DNA from: Butyrivibrio sp. YAB3001
Lineage (GTDB): Bacteria > Bacillota > Clostridia > Lachnospirales > Lachnospiraceae
Assembly: GCF_900112195.1 (NCBI RefSeq)
Contig: NZ_FOKR01000003.1
Coordinates: 1 to 64,000 of the forward strand
Length of the DNA stretch: 64,000 nucleotides
Reading direction: 5' to 3'
Below the pieces are notes generated by a model. That model searched no databases. It was not told where the DNA came from and saw only the letters and a list, made by a program, of their open reading frames with translations. The first letter of the stretch is position 1; every line of letters starts with the position of its first letter. Below are positions 43,092 through 52,206 of the stretch, one piece after another. The translations under genes were made by a program, and so were the position numbers.

Positions 43092-44786
43092 CTAATAAAG
43101 TTTTTCCTCCTCATCACCATATTCATATTCTTCAATCCCATCTGTTTCTTCCTCTTCTCCGTTATTTTCATCTGTTTCTCCTCCATCACCAGTGTTTTCT
43201 CCGTTATTATCTCCCCCATTATTTGTATTCCCTCCGCTATTTTCTTCTCCATTACCGGTGTTTCCCCCGTTATTATCTCCCCCATTATTTGTATTCCCTC
43301 CGCTATTTTCTTCTCCATTACCGGTGTTTCCTCCGCTATTTTCTCCCCCATTATTTGTGTTTCCTCCGCTATTTTCTCCTCCATCACCGGCGTTTCCCCC
43401 GTTATTTTCTCCCCCATTATTTGTGTTTTCTCCGCTATTTTCTCCTCCATCACCGGCGTTTCCCCCGTTATTTTCTACCCCATTATTTGTATTTCCTCCA
43501 TCTCCTTTTTCCTCCGGAAGAAAAGGACAATCACATTCTTTACCACTATTGCAACCACAGCCACAATTACTAGCAAGACAGCCACAGCCACATTTGCACA
43601 AAAGTATCACTACTTCCAGCTCAGACGTTGGTGCAGGTGTTGGAGCAGATGTTGGCGTTGAAGCTGGCTCGTTACTATGAGTCGTCTGTGGCACATCTTC
43701 TTTAGCAGAATTAGCTACATGAGTTCCACTATTTTGCGATTTATTTTTCTCTTCTTCCTCTTCATTGCTCTGTTTTAATGCTTTTTGAAATTCCTCCCAT
43801 TTCTCCAAATCAGACTTACTGTCTTTCTTTGCAGTTGCTTCAGCAGTCTCTTTGACAAGAGTCTCATCAATTTCTTTTTCCTCAGTTATTTCTTTCTCCT
43901 TTACCAACTTGGCTGTTGCAACAACTTTACCTTTTTCAGCATCTTCAGCCTCTTCTTTCTCTTGGACATGCGCAAAATCAACCAGCTTTGCTTCATATAT
44001 ATCATACGAACCATCGCCTTTTTTACTTGAAGTTATGCATATTCCAGAGCTATCTTTCTCCTCATCATTTCCTACAAAGACGTATTGTTCACCCTCTGAA
44101 TTTCCGATGACCAAGTATCTACCATCACCAATCTCCATCTTAAGAGCATCACTATCATTATCCAAAATCCGTTTGAATTCATCTGAACTCATGAGTTTGG
44201 CAATTTCATCCCAATTATTCTCTTTGGCAAGTTCTAACAGCTTATCCAAATAAACGCTTATATCATTTTTTATTATAGGGGGATCTTGATCTGGTTTTGA
44301 ATCTTCATCATCGTTTTCTGAATTCCCATTGTTAGAAGTCAAATTCTCACTGCTATTTGTCTCATATGTAGCAATGCTACTCTCAACTTCACTCTTTTCC
44401 TCCCTAATGGCATCAACCACTCCTGAATCAAATGCATCCGAATAAACAAGCGCTGCTTCGATCTGAGCAAGATACTTCTCATACTCTTCTTTAGATTCTG
44501 CTTTGTTTGCATTTTCTACTATTTCATTAAGATGAGCAGTAATAGCCGCTTTGATTTCTTCATTATCAGGATCCAACTCGAGGGCTTGTGCAAAATAGGC
44601 ATACGCCTGCTCATAATCAAGCTCACTAAGATAGGTTTCACCGGCAGCCAATACTTTCTCGGCTTTCCGCTCCGGACTAGACTGATAACCAATAATGCCT
44701 ATAGCTATCATAGCTGGCAACGTCACAGTCGGAATGGCTAACAACGCTATTTTCCTGAATTTTAAAACATCCATGTTAAAACTCAT
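43092..44786 (-). CDS. Membrane-anchored TPR, Cys-cluster, Gly/Asn repeat protein
   Basis: One N-terminal membrane helix (~10-30, ALLAIPTVTLPAMIAIGIIG) puts the rest outside the cell. Then TPR (YLSELDYEQAYAYFAQALELDPDN), long charged helices (EKEEAEDAEKGK, ATAKLVKEK), a Thr/Pro-rich linker, a dense Cys cluster near 415 (LLCKCGCGC, NCGCGCNSGKECDC) and ~120 residues of Gly/Asn/Glu repeats (units of NNGGENSGGNTGNGEENSGG type), ending acidic. ATG 44786 has GGAGG. The gene precedes the kinase gene by 53 bases. Role unknown; surface exposure near the type VII channel is likely. Confidence 0.7.
   Translation of the reverse strand: MSFNMDVLKFRKIALLAIPTVTLPAMIAIGIIGYQSSPERKAEKVLAAGETYLSELDYEQAYAYFAQALELDPDNEEIKAAITAHLNEIVENANKAESKEEYEKYLAQIEAALVYSDAFDSGVVDAIREEKSEVESSIATYETNSSENLTSNNGNSENDDEDSKPDQDPPIIKNDISVYLDKLLELAKENNWDEIAKLMSSDEFKRILDNDSDALKMEIGDGRYLVIGNSEGEQYVFVGNDEEKDSSGICITSSKKGDGSYDIYEAKLVDFAHVQEKEEAEDAEKGKVVATAKLVKEKEITEEKEIDETLVKETAEATAKKDSKSDLEKWEEFQKALKQSNEEEEEKNKSQNSGTHVANSAKEDVPQTTHSNEPASTPTSAPTPAPTSELEVVILLCKCGCGCLASNCGCGCNSGKECDCPFLPEEKGDGGNTNNGVENNGGNAGDGGENSGENTNNGGENNGGNAGDGGENSGGNTNNGGENSGGNTGNGEENSGGNTNNGGDNNGGNTGNGEENSGGNTNNGGDNNGENTGDGGETDENNGEEEETDGIEEYEYGDEEEKLY
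43168..43500. repeat. Tandem repeat coding for Gly/Asn/Glu-rich units
   Basis: About five copies of a 66-base unit, each made of two ~33-base halves, lie in the 3' part of the TPR/Cys gene. Frame is kept in all copies. Spacer-free direct repeats inside an ORF, so not CRISPR; likely a size-variable repeat region. Confidence 0.8.
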
Positions 44787-44898
44787 AATAAGCACCTCCA
44801 TGTAAAGCAGCAAAAAAGCAAGTTGCCAATAATAGCAGCACTATAACCTTTAATAGGTCTCAAAAAATGTTCTTTGTAAATACAATCCTCCATACGTT

Positions 44899-44982
44899 TA
44901 TTATAAAATTAATGCCTATATAGTTATCTAAAACTTTAATTAAATAAGCATTAAAAGAATGTCTTGCAAAATCTTTAAAAAT
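44899..44982 (-). promoter_or_regulatory. Shared promoter/operator element, copy 1
   Basis: An ~84-base sequence (core CTTTAATTAAATAAGCATTA) closely matches 59069-59152. On the minus strand it ends in TATAAT (44900-44905). No good -35 is seen. It lies upstream of the TPR/Cys gene and the kinase-TM-TPR gene. Confidence 0.6.
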
Positions 44983-45133
44983 GATGTAAGCTTGCAAAGT
45001 CGGTTTTCAACCACCAGAATGTGATTGCCTTCAGCTTTCACATTTCCCAAACAAATAATAAAAAATATGTTAGTATTAATGTGGTTAATACCTTTGGTGT
45101 CTTTTCTGCATTAATGCAGAAAGGAACAAATAA

Positions 45134-46060
45134 TTGGGAATTAAAATCAAAAAACAGTATATTTTTAAGAAAATCAGATGGCCTTGGGCTAACAGGAAAT
45201 ATAAGGATACCGTATTCAGGCTCTTGTTCAAAAATGATAAGAAGGCTCTTTTAGATCTCTACAACGCTCTTAATGGTTCACAATATAACGATCCGGATGC
45301 CCTTATTATCAACACTTTAGACAACGCTATTTTTATGGGGATGCATAATGATCTTTCATTCATTATTGATACGCACCTGAATATTTACGAACATCAATCA
45401 ACTATATGTCCTAACATCCCACTAAGATGCTTATTTTATGTCAGTAATCTATATTTACAGCTAATCGATGAAGATAGAATATATGGGAAATCACTATTGA
45501 AGATACCTGCACCTCATTTTGTAGTATTCTACAATGGTACGGATGAAATGCCCGAAACAAAAAGATATATCCTTTCTGATATGTATGAGGATAAATCCAC
45601 GCCCCCTGAGCTTGAACTTACAGTTAAAGTCTTCAACATTAATCAAGGAATGAACACCTCTTTGATGCATAGCTGCAAAAAGCTTAATGAATATTCTATC
45701 TTTGTTTCCAAGGTTCGTGAATACTCTGAAACATATACACTAACCAGAGCTGTTTCAAAGGCCATTGATTATTGCATCGCAAACGATATACTTAAAGACT
45801 TCTTGATTCGCGAGAGAAAGGCGGTCACCATGTATAGTTTATATGAATACAATAAAGCTGGACATATGAAAGTTCTCAAGGAAGAAGCCTTCTCTGAAGG
45901 CGTTGAACATGGTAAAACCATTGGCAAAAAGAACGGCATTTCTGCAGAACGTTCCCGTATCATTACTTCCATGGCAAAGAATGGCGAAACTCCTGATAAA
46001 ATTGCTAAATTATGTGATTGTTCTTTAGATGAGGTTCTAGCCGTACTAAATCGCTCTTGA
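45134..46060 (+). CDS. Rpn-family nuclease / PD-(D/E)XK protein
   Basis: The N-terminus reads as a typical family start (NRKYKDTVFRLLFKNDKKALLDLYNAL), followed by LIINTLDNAIFMGMHNDLSFII and the later FVVFYNGTDEMPE core and LSDMYEDKSTPPELEL. The C-terminus has an EAFSEGVEHGKTIGKKNG segment and a small helix motif PDKIAKLCDCSLDEVLAVLN. The start is TTG 45134 with AAGGAA upstream; no ATG fits. It is plus-strand, opposite to the type VII genes on both sides, so it probably arrived as an independent insertion. A tail duplicate follows at 46138. Confidence 0.75.
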   Translation: MGIKIKKQYIFKKIRWPWANRKYKDTVFRLLFKNDKKALLDLYNALNGSQYNDPDALIINTLDNAIFMGMHNDLSFIIDTHLNIYEHQSTICPNIPLRCLFYVSNLYLQLIDEDRIYGKSLLKIPAPHFVVFYNGTDEMPETKRYILSDMYEDKSTPPELELTVKVFNINQGMNTSLMHSCKKLNEYSIFVSKVREYSETYTLTRAVSKAIDYCIANDILKDFLIRERKAVTMYSLYEYNKAGHMKVLKEEAFSEGVEHGKTIGKKNGISAERSRIITSMAKNGETPDKIAKLCDCSLDEVLAVLNRS

Positions 46061-46137
46061 TTTTTTAAGAGGGTGCCAGGTAAATCTGATGCCCTCTATA
46101 TTAAAATATACCTTAAGCAAAAACATTTCAAAGATTA

Positions 46138-46414
46138 TTGTACTGATGACAATATACTAAAAGACTTCTTGATTCGCGAGAGAAAGGTGGTCACCATGTA
46201 TAGTTTATATGAATACAATGAAGCTGGGCATATGAAGGTTATCAAAGAGGAAGCCTTATCTGAAGGCATTGCAATTGGCGAAGAACGTGGTGAAGAACGC
46301 TATAAAGCTCGCATCATTTCTTCCATGTCAAAAAACGGCATGACTCCTGATGAAATTGCTAAATTATGTGATTGTTCTTTAGATGAGATCCTAGCCGTAC
46401 TAAATCGCTCTTGA
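46138..46414 (+). pseudogene. Tandem-duplicated tail of the Rpn gene
   Basis: The sequence from ~46154 repeats the last ~90 codons of the gene at 45134, including the motif IKDFLIRERK-like, TMYSLYEYN and the tail LCDCSLDEILAVLNRS. The downstream bases (TGATTTTTTAAGAGGG...) are repeated too. The nuclease domain is absent, and an open frame from 46073 merely runs into it. It is a gene fragment. The second copy differs at several codons, so the duplication is not brand new. Confidence 0.75.
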
Positions 46415-46526
46415 TTTTTTAAGAGGGCGCCAGGAAAATCTGATGCCCGCTATATTGAATTGCACATTTAACCATAGGCATTATCCCAAAAAGCTTAGGC
46501 TGTACTCATTACTTTTTCTCATTCTT

Positions 46527-47642
46527 TCATTTAGTAGCACCTTTGGTGTAATTTTTTGCATGATGAATATAAATTTTTCCATTGTTGCTCTTTTCAGCTC
46601 CGGTATTATTATCCCCATTAAAAAAATTAGAAATACTAGAATTTTGGGAATTTCCACCACTCCAAGGATATGTCTTTTTTTCGACAATATTTCCATTATC
46701 AATACCCGTTGATTGATATACAGTAATTCCATTCTCATCCCATCCAGCAACTATAAACCAATGTTCTTGTTCCCCATCTACTAGTTTTATACAATCTCCA
46801 ACATGAATATTATTCATAATATCTTCTGAATCATATATTTTGCATTCAGCACAAATATCCGCGCTAGTTCTGTGATAACCATACATTTCATACCAGATAT
46901 ACTTCGTAAACGCACAACATCCCCAACAACTATGATATTCATTTGGAAAGCTTTTCCCTTCGTTTGTGGCAAAAAGTTCATCTAACTTTTTTTTCAGTTC
47001 AAGGTCTTCGGATGTATTATTATCATCTCCCCGTTCACCTTCTGGCTCTTCCGGTCGATCTGGTGGATTTGTTTCATCCCCACTGCCGCTATCTGATCCT
47101 CCTGTTATCGGATTCCACATATCTCCAAGTATCGAACTCCACCCCGTTGTTCTTGCTCCACTAGCAATAATTCCTTTTCCAATACCAGCCAAGATTTCAT
47201 CAAAATCAGTTATCCATCCTGGGAGTCCTATAATAGTTCCAATCCATGGAAATATTTTTCCCATGATTGTAGGCAGAGTTTTAATCAAGTCAGAAATCCA
47301 ATTCTGCAACCAATTACCATTATCATTTTGTCCATTTTGAAAGCCTTGTTCAAATTTGCCCTTTGATATATTGTTAATAACATTATTCTCTGCCTCAGAG
47401 TACAAACTGGCAACAACGCCACAGCTTGCACCATAATTATCTACTTTGTATCTACATGTTGCAACATTATTACTACAGTTACGTAACGCTGTATCAACCC
47501 CTTCATATCTTTTTATGTCACTGCTAAGATTATCTTTGATAGCATTTATCTCCTTAGCAAGAGCTTTCATATTCATACTAATGTTTAAATACTTATTATC
47601 TGCATTTCTTAAAGCATTCGTATCAACAGAATATCTGCTCAT
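46527..47642 (-). CDS. Type VII secretion effector with papain/CHAP-like cysteine-peptidase domain (A)
   Basis: ATG 47642 has GGAGG and gives MSRYSVDTNAL, matching the paralogue's start; the frame is open to 47711. The N-terminal ~95 residues are helical and WXG-like in length (MSRYSV..., NISMNMKALAKEINAIKDNL). The middle (~115-195) is nearly identical to the paralogue. From ~225 a Gly/Glu linker leads to a domain with YHSCWGCCAFTKYIW (candidate catalytic Cys) and EHWFIVAGWDENGITVY (candidate His). This fits a CHAP/NlpC-type amidase toxin. No immunity gene was recognised. Confidence 0.7.
   Translation of the reverse strand: MSRYSVDTNALRNADNKYLNISMNMKALAKEINAIKDNLSSDIKRYEGVDTALRNCSNNVATCRYKVDNYGASCGVVASLYSEAENNVINNISKGKFEQGFQNGQNDNGNWLQNWISDLIKTLPTIMGKIFPWIGTIIGLPGWITDFDEILAGIGKGIIASGARTTGWSSILGDMWNPITGGSDSGSGDETNPPDRPEEPEGERGDDNNTSEDLELKKKLDELFATNEGKSFPNEYHSCWGCCAFTKYIWYEMYGYHRTSADICAECKIYDSEDIMNNIHVGDCIKLVDGEQEHWFIVAGWDENGITVYQSTGIDNGNIVEKKTYPWSGGNSQNSSISNFFNGDNNTGAEKSNNGKIYIHHAKNYTKGATK
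47116..47372. repeat. Near-identical middle block of effector A
   Basis: ~257 bases match 48436-48692 with about four mismatches, at a constant offset of 1320 bases. The flanks (N-terminal and C-terminal coding parts) diverge strongly, so the core was homogenised or exchanged. Confidence 0.85.
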
Positions 47643-47789
47643 CCATATGCCTCCATTAACGCCACTTTCCAACACCGATTCAGAAATCGATAATAATCTT
47701 TTATCATGCATTTTTAATTAATCGTAATCATATTATCGATTAATGAGATACCATTACATATCCTTGTATTTTTCCCATTTCTTATTTAA

Positions 47790-48962
47790 TCACTTTGAAA
47801 AACACACTACTCCATTTATAGCATTCTTAGGGAATGTTTTATAAAACTCTTCCAGTGTAAGCTTTATCATCTCCCCTTCTTTCTTTGCTGCATTTCCCGA
47901 CAATGCCCCCCAATATGTATCGCTACTGTCCATAAAATAAATATATCCGTCACGAATTTCAGAAATCATAAGCACATGTCCAGCATCACTATTAAATATC
48001 TTTCCATCTTTATTAAAAGAAACCACTATATTACTTAGATTCTCTCCATTATGATTTTCAATCAATTCAGAAAGTGCATTTTTTCCACCTATGGCTTCAA
48101 CACTATATCCAGTAGATGTTTCAGTCATTTTACTATATACATCATAGTAATCTTTACCTAGAGGCACTCCCGGCTCATTATCAATAATTCCTCGATCTTT
48201 CAATTGTCTATATGTAAAGGAACTGCATTTTCCTTTAAATGATTTTCCTCCATTTCCATCTTTTAGTCGGCTATATCGCTCCCTTAACTCATCCTCTATC
48301 CTTTTATTAAACTGTTCATCTGTTTCATAATCATTTTCTATTTTTTCATCTTCTTTTTTAGAATCTTGCATTAACGAGGAATCTGAATTATTTCTTTCAT
48401 TACCACCATCTGAATTTTCTCCTGTTACCAACTCCCACATATCTCCAAGTATCGAACTCCACCCCGTTGTTCTTGCTCCACTAGCAATAATTCCTTTTCC
48501 AATACCAGCCAAGATTTCATCAAAATTAGTTATCCATCCTGGGAGTCCTATAATAGTTCCAATCCTTGGAAATATTTTTCCCATGATTGTAGGCAGAGTT
48601 TTAATCAAGTCAGAAATCCAATTCTGCAACCAATTACCCTTATCATTTTGTCCATTTTGAAAGCCTTGTTCAAATTTGCCCTTAGATATATTTCTAATAA
48701 CACTCTCTTCGGCTATCATATACTTATTTGCTATGAATCTGCCGTGTATGCCATACCGATCAACTTTATTCCAACATTTATTGATATTGGAACAACAATT
48801 GTCTAAAGCAGCATTTACACCTCCATACCTTTTAATATCGCTGCTTAGATTATTCTGTATTGTCCTTATTTGTCCAAGAAGGTCATTCATTTCTTGCTTG
48901 ATTTCATCACATTTATCAGCTGCACTTATTAGTTCATCCGTATTAACTGAATATCTGCTCAT
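47790..48962 (-). CDS. Type VII secretion effector with papain/CHAP-like domain (B)
   Basis: ATG 48962 follows GGAGG. MSRYSVNTDELISAADKCDE and a helical ~90-residue head are followed by the same ~80-residue core as effector A. The tail from ~245 contains GKCSSFTYRQLKDRG (candidate Cys) and AGHVLMISEIRDGYIYFMDS (candidate His plus a GH-x-MI-x(n)-D pattern), a papain-like arrangement. The two tails are different, so the pair looks like polymorphic effectors sharing a trafficking core. It lies just downstream of the PP2C gene on the same transcript. Confidence 0.7.
   Translation of the reverse strand: MSRYSVNTDELISAADKCDEIKQEMNDLLGQIRTIQNNLSSDIKRYGGVNAALDNCCSNINKCWNKVDRYGIHGRFIANKYMIAEESVIRNISKGKFEQGFQNGQNDKGNWLQNWISDLIKTLPTIMGKIFPRIGTIIGLPGWITNFDEILAGIGKGIIASGARTTGWSSILGDMWELVTGENSDGGNERNNSDSSLMQDSKKEDEKIENDYETDEQFNKRIEDELRERYSRLKDGNGGKSFKGKCSSFTYRQLKDRGIIDNEPGVPLGKDYYDVYSKMTETSTGYSVEAIGGKNALSELIENHNGENLSNIVVSFNKDGKIFNSDAGHVLMISEIRDGYIYFMDSSDTYWGALSGNAAKKEGEMIKLTLEEFYKTFPKNAINGVVCFSK
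48436..48692. repeat. Near-identical middle block of effector B
   Basis: Partner of 47116-47372: same ~257-base block, four mismatches seen (for example CCATGG vs CCTTGG). It encodes the region NWLQNWISDLIKTLP through GARTTGWSSILGDM. Confidence 0.85.
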
Positions 48963-48965
48963 CTG

Positions 48966-49733
48966 TCAGCCTCCATAAATACATTTCACCAAGATGCCTG
49001 TATTATTATCTGGAGCGCCCTTGCATAGAACATTCTGCTTTATCATCTCTAATACTGCATCCATTTGTGCATCATGTTTACTTTTTCTTGTCGTTCTGAC
49101 TATTTTGTTCAGTTCTTTTTCTGCAATAACTTTATACACCCCATCTGTGCATAAGAAAAAAACTGTTCCATTATCAATACTGCCTGTAACACGGTTACAT
49201 ATTAAGCTTTCTGCAATTCCGACCGCTTTTGTCAATTTGCCGTTATCGGCGTTGAAGCGCTCATCCCCTGATTCATTAATCCATACATCATCTCTGGTAA
49301 TCTGTATTATTTTTCCTTTTTCAACTTTGTAAGCCCTGCTGTCTCCTGCTGAAATAACACAATACTCCCCATTCTTGATTAAAAGAGCTACTATTGTCGC
49401 ACCACAAATTGAAGCTTGGTTATATTCTTTGTAGATTTTTAAATTTATACTATCTACAACTTTTTCAAATTCATCAAAAATCATCTGTGACAACAGCATT
49501 TTCTTTTCATATAAGCCTTTAAGCCATTTTTCTATCGCCTTTGTTATTTCACCTGATGCCACCTCTCCTTTAGAATGCCCTCCCATGCCATCTGCAATGC
49601 AGAATAATGAGAAATTCTCGCTTCTGAATACAAAGTAAGCATCCTGGTTTTCCCCATCTCTTCTCCCTTTGTCTGAGTATGCTGAATAAATAATCCCTAT
49701 TTCTTTGTTCTTATTAAGAGATAGAAACCACAT
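48966..49733 (-). CDS. PP2C-type Ser/Thr protein phosphatase
   Basis: All PP2C metal-binding motifs are visible: GENQDAYF, IADGMGGHSKGEVAS, ICGATIVALLI, SAGDSRAYKV, CTDGVYK and a terminal PDNNTGILV. It removes phosphate from Ser/Thr residues placed by kinases such as the locus's own kinase-TM-TPR protein (inference). The ATG at 49733 overlaps the vWA/FHA gene by 20 bases; GGGAG lies upstream. Cytoplasmic, no membrane segment. Confidence 0.95.
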   Translation of the reverse strand: MWFLSLNKNKEIGIIYSAYSDKGRRDGENQDAYFVFRSENFSLFCIADGMGGHSKGEVASGEITKAIEKWLKGLYEKKMLLSQMIFDEFEKVVDSINLKIYKEYNQASICGATIVALLIKNGEYCVISAGDSRAYKVEKGKIIQITRDDVWINESGDERFNADNGKLTKAVGIAESLICNRVTGSIDNGTVFFLCTDGVYKVIAEKELNKIVRTTRKSKHDAQMDAVLEMIKQNVLCKGAPDNNTGILVKCIYGG

Positions 49734-51255
49734 AGGTATGTCTCCCTATCGTAATCTTGGAATTTGTAACAATCAGCTGACGAATTCCGGGTTTTAATGC
49801 AACTCCGTTCACAGAAGAATGATTTTTAACATCCTTTAAATCTGTAATATAAAAAGTTCCATCTTCAACAATAACCTTAGCATGATGCCCATGGACAGCC
49901 GTATCATCGCTAAGAACTATATCATTATCAGCTTGTCGTCCAACTTTGATCTCATTTATAAGTTCACACCTAAAAGATCTTGAGGAATCTGCTGCATCCG
50001 TCAAAGTAAATCTATACTTTTTCACCTCATCATCAGTTCCTTCCGGTGTCATCAATACAGTCCCATCTCTGACATGCTTAGATTCATTTGACATTATTTC
50101 TGTCCTATCATATTGCTGTTCAGGCTGAAGATTGTCCGACTCCGATATGACTTCTGGCCTTCTCTTCTTTCTAAAAATAATGATAATTATCGCAGCTACA
50201 ATTATTATCGCTATGACCACAAATGCAATTAAACCCAATGTCAAAATCGAATTTGATTTTTCTTCTTCGACAATCTCAACTGGTTCACTTTCCTGCGGTT
50301 GAGGTTCAGGTTTTGGTTCCGGCTCCGGATCAGGCACAGGCTCAGGTTCAGTTTTTGATCTAAATGGTGTATCCACAGCAAAAATAATTTCTGTTCCATC
50401 AGTAAAAGTCAGCTTACTGTTCTGTTTTCCGCCAATCTTCGCCTCCTCAGGAATAGTGATCTCATATACAGTCATATCCGCATCCTTTGCGGTAGTTTCT
50501 GTAATAATCCCAGTTTCCGATTCTTCAAGCATAAAATATTCACAGGACGCAAGCCTTGAAATAGCAAACATATTTTCAAGTTCTGAATCATTTTTTCCTG
50601 TTTTGATTCCAATTGTATAAATCGGATATTGGGATTCTTCTATTTTTTTATTTAACTCTTCTCTGGTAACTCCTATAGGCTTATTATCCACACCATCTGA
50701 AAAAATAATAATCCTTGTGTACCCCTGGTATTTCTCACCATTTAACTCATCAATAACTGAATAAAGTACATCAGTAAGATATGTTTCCTGATCTTTATTC
50801 TCAATTGAATCCACCACATTTTTAAGCGAAGTATAATCATTGGAATACTGATCAGATAAATACACTATATTTTCATCGAAAGTTGCCAGCCTAAACTTCT
50901 CGTTAGGTCCATGCGCGTCTATGATAGCCTTTACTTCATCCTTAACAAGGCTCCTATAATTCTTAGGAATAGAAAAAGAATTATCCACCATAATAAGCGT
51001 ACGTATATCATAAGCATCATCTGCTACAAGATAACCAAGTATTTCTTCAGTAATCTCATTTCCAATCTGATATGAAACAACCTGGTTTATAGCTGCATCA
51101 CGAAGATAAACCTTAACCTTTCCTTCATACGTTAAGGCAGTCATCAACTTAATTGGAGATTCTGAAAAAACTGTTAAACTATAGCCTGTAAGAAAAAGAA
51201 TAATTACAAGCATTGTCGTTAAACTTTGTATTTGCTTTAATAGTTTTCTTTCCAT
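49714..51255 (-). CDS. Membrane protein with vWA and FHA domains
   Basis: Signal/anchor helix at ~15-30. A von Willebrand A domain (~80-270) has the MIDAS DNSFS motif and FSDGVDN, so it sits outside the cell. A Pro/Glu linker (EPEPVPDPEPEPKPEP) precedes a single helix (~340-365), and a cytoplasmic FHA domain (~420-505) follows: VGRQADNDIVL, AVHGHHAKV and NHSSVNGVAL. Such a protein can relate an outside ligand to phosphothreonine inside. It directly follows the WXG100 genes and precedes the phosphatase. Confidence 0.88.
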   Translation of the reverse strand: MERKLLKQIQSLTTMLVIILFLTGYSLTVFSESPIKLMTALTYEGKVKVYLRDAAINQVVSYQIGNEITEEILGYLVADDAYDIRTLIMVDNSFSIPKNYRSLVKDEVKAIIDAHGPNEKFRLATFDENIVYLSDQYSNDYTSLKNVVDSIENKDQETYLTDVLYSVIDELNGEKYQGYTRIIIFSDGVDNKPIGVTREELNKKIEESQYPIYTIGIKTGKNDSELENMFAISRLASCEYFMLEESETGIITETTAKDADMTVYEITIPEEAKIGGKQNSKLTFTDGTEIIFAVDTPFRSKTEPEPVPDPEPEPKPEPQPQESEPVEIVEEEKSNSILTLGLIAFVVIAIIIVAAIIIIIFRKKRRPEVISESDNLQPEQQYDRTEIMSNESKHVRDGTVLMTPEGTDDEVKKYRFTLTDAADSSRSFRCELINEIKVGRQADNDIVLSDDTAVHGHHAKVIVEDGTFYITDLKDVKNHSSVNGVALKPGIRQLIVTNSKITIGRHTYVVSIS

Positions 51256-51295
51256 TTCTATTCACCAATCACAAAAATAGTATTCGTAAATGCTA

Positions 51296-51406
51296 TACCG
51301 TTGTCTTATAAATTTGCACAAAAGACAGCGCCAACGGTATTGTCTTGAACTTTTATAATACTTCTCATAAAAGAATCAAAACCCTACAGCAAGGACGCTG
51401 TCTTTT
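51296..51406 (-). promoter_or_regulatory. Overlapping inverted repeats between WXG100 and vWA/FHA genes
   Basis: TACCGTTG (51296-51303) pairs with CAACGGTA (51332-51339), and AAAAGACAGCG (51320-51330) pairs with CGCTGTCTTTT (51396-51406). The second pair uses bases inside the first loop, so only one helix or a pseudoknot can form. It may be a processing, attenuation or switch site that sets unequal expression of the genes either side (inference). Confidence 0.5.
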
Positions 51407-51421
51407 TGTATTTTTCAATTA

Positions 51422-51751
51422 TTATCCCTGTACAAGATTAACATCTGCCTTCAGGCTATTTGCTCTGGCTTCATTATCACTTTCTGCCGTCTCATAATTC
51501 TTAGCAATTTCTACAAGATCAGTGTAATACTCATGGCACATATCGTAGATTACTTTCATATCATCTGTAAGCCCTTTAAACTGATTACTATACTTACTCT
51601 GAGCAGTTCCTCTCCAGCAACTGATTGTGGAATCAACAAGCTCCAGCATCTGATCAGTAATCTTTTTGATTTCATTTGCATGCTGATCGAAGTTATTAGC
51701 TTCAGTCTTCAAATCATTAACATCAGTTATAGATAATTCTGTTAATATCAT
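51422..51751 (-). CDS. WXG100-family secreted protein (E)
   Basis: 109 residues, helix-turn-helix fold with the CWRG form of the WXG turn near residue 45 and helix pattern FDQHANEIKKITDQMLELVD. TGGAGG precedes ATG 51751. Substrate or partner of the type VII system. Most downstream of five in a row. Confidence 0.85.
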   Translation of the reverse strand: MILTELSITDVNDLKTEANNFDQHANEIKKITDQMLELVDSTISCWRGTAQSKYSNQFKGLTDDMKVIYDMCHEYYTDLVEIAKNYETAESDNEARANSLKADVNLVQG

Positions 51752-51846
51752 AATAATTCCTCCATGTTCCCTACGAAAAATCGCAAAAACCTACTTCAGA
51801 CAACACTGCTAATAAACTTTTTATTCTATTTTTGCAGAACATACGC

Positions 51847-52140
51847 TTAATTACTTGCTATCTGCTTATTCATATCCTCTGTTCTATTATATTCGTCAAG
51901 AATCTGCGTAAGTCCTTCTACATACTCATCAATTGTAGTAGCAAAGCTTTCAAAATTCGGATACTCTTTCCTAAAATTCTCCTGGAATGAAGTGCTGGCG
52001 TCACCTCTCCATTTAGTTGTGAGATTTGTCTGCTCCGTATTGATATCATTAGCTTTATTGCGAAACTCTGTGTTCAACCTTCGCAAATTATTGATCACCT
52101 CCTGAATATCATTACTGCTCTTAACATAAATTTCTGCCAT
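51847..52140 (-). CDS. WXG100-family secreted protein (D)
   Basis: 97 residues; ATG 52140 is preferred because GGAGG is eight bases upstream, while ATG 52146 is too close. The turn is KWRGDAS near residue 45, flanked by two long helices (VINNLRRLNTEFRNKANDI; FATTIDEYVEGLTQILDEYN). Confidence 0.88.
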   Translation of the reverse strand: MAEIYVKSSNDIQEVINNLRRLNTEFRNKANDINTEQTNLTTKWRGDASTSFQENFRKEYPNFESFATTIDEYVEGLTQILDEYNRTEDMNKQIASN

Positions 52141-52206
52141 TTGCATTTCCTCCTTGTACTCTGATATTGATTACATACAATTTATAGTTGCAAATTCATC
52201 AAAAAA

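Noticed and set aside
43168..43500. Regular direct repeats looked like a CRISPR array
   Set aside because: Units are spacer-free, stay in frame and encode Gly/Asn/Glu residues within the TPR/Cys gene; both strands show open shadow frames because of the repeat.
45021..45254. Plus-strand frame overlapping the Rpn start
   Set aside because: Different frame from the clear family match that starts at 45134; no motif of its own.
46443..46712. Plus-strand frame opposite effector A
   Set aside because: Shadow of the effector's C-terminal coding sequence; no ribosome site.
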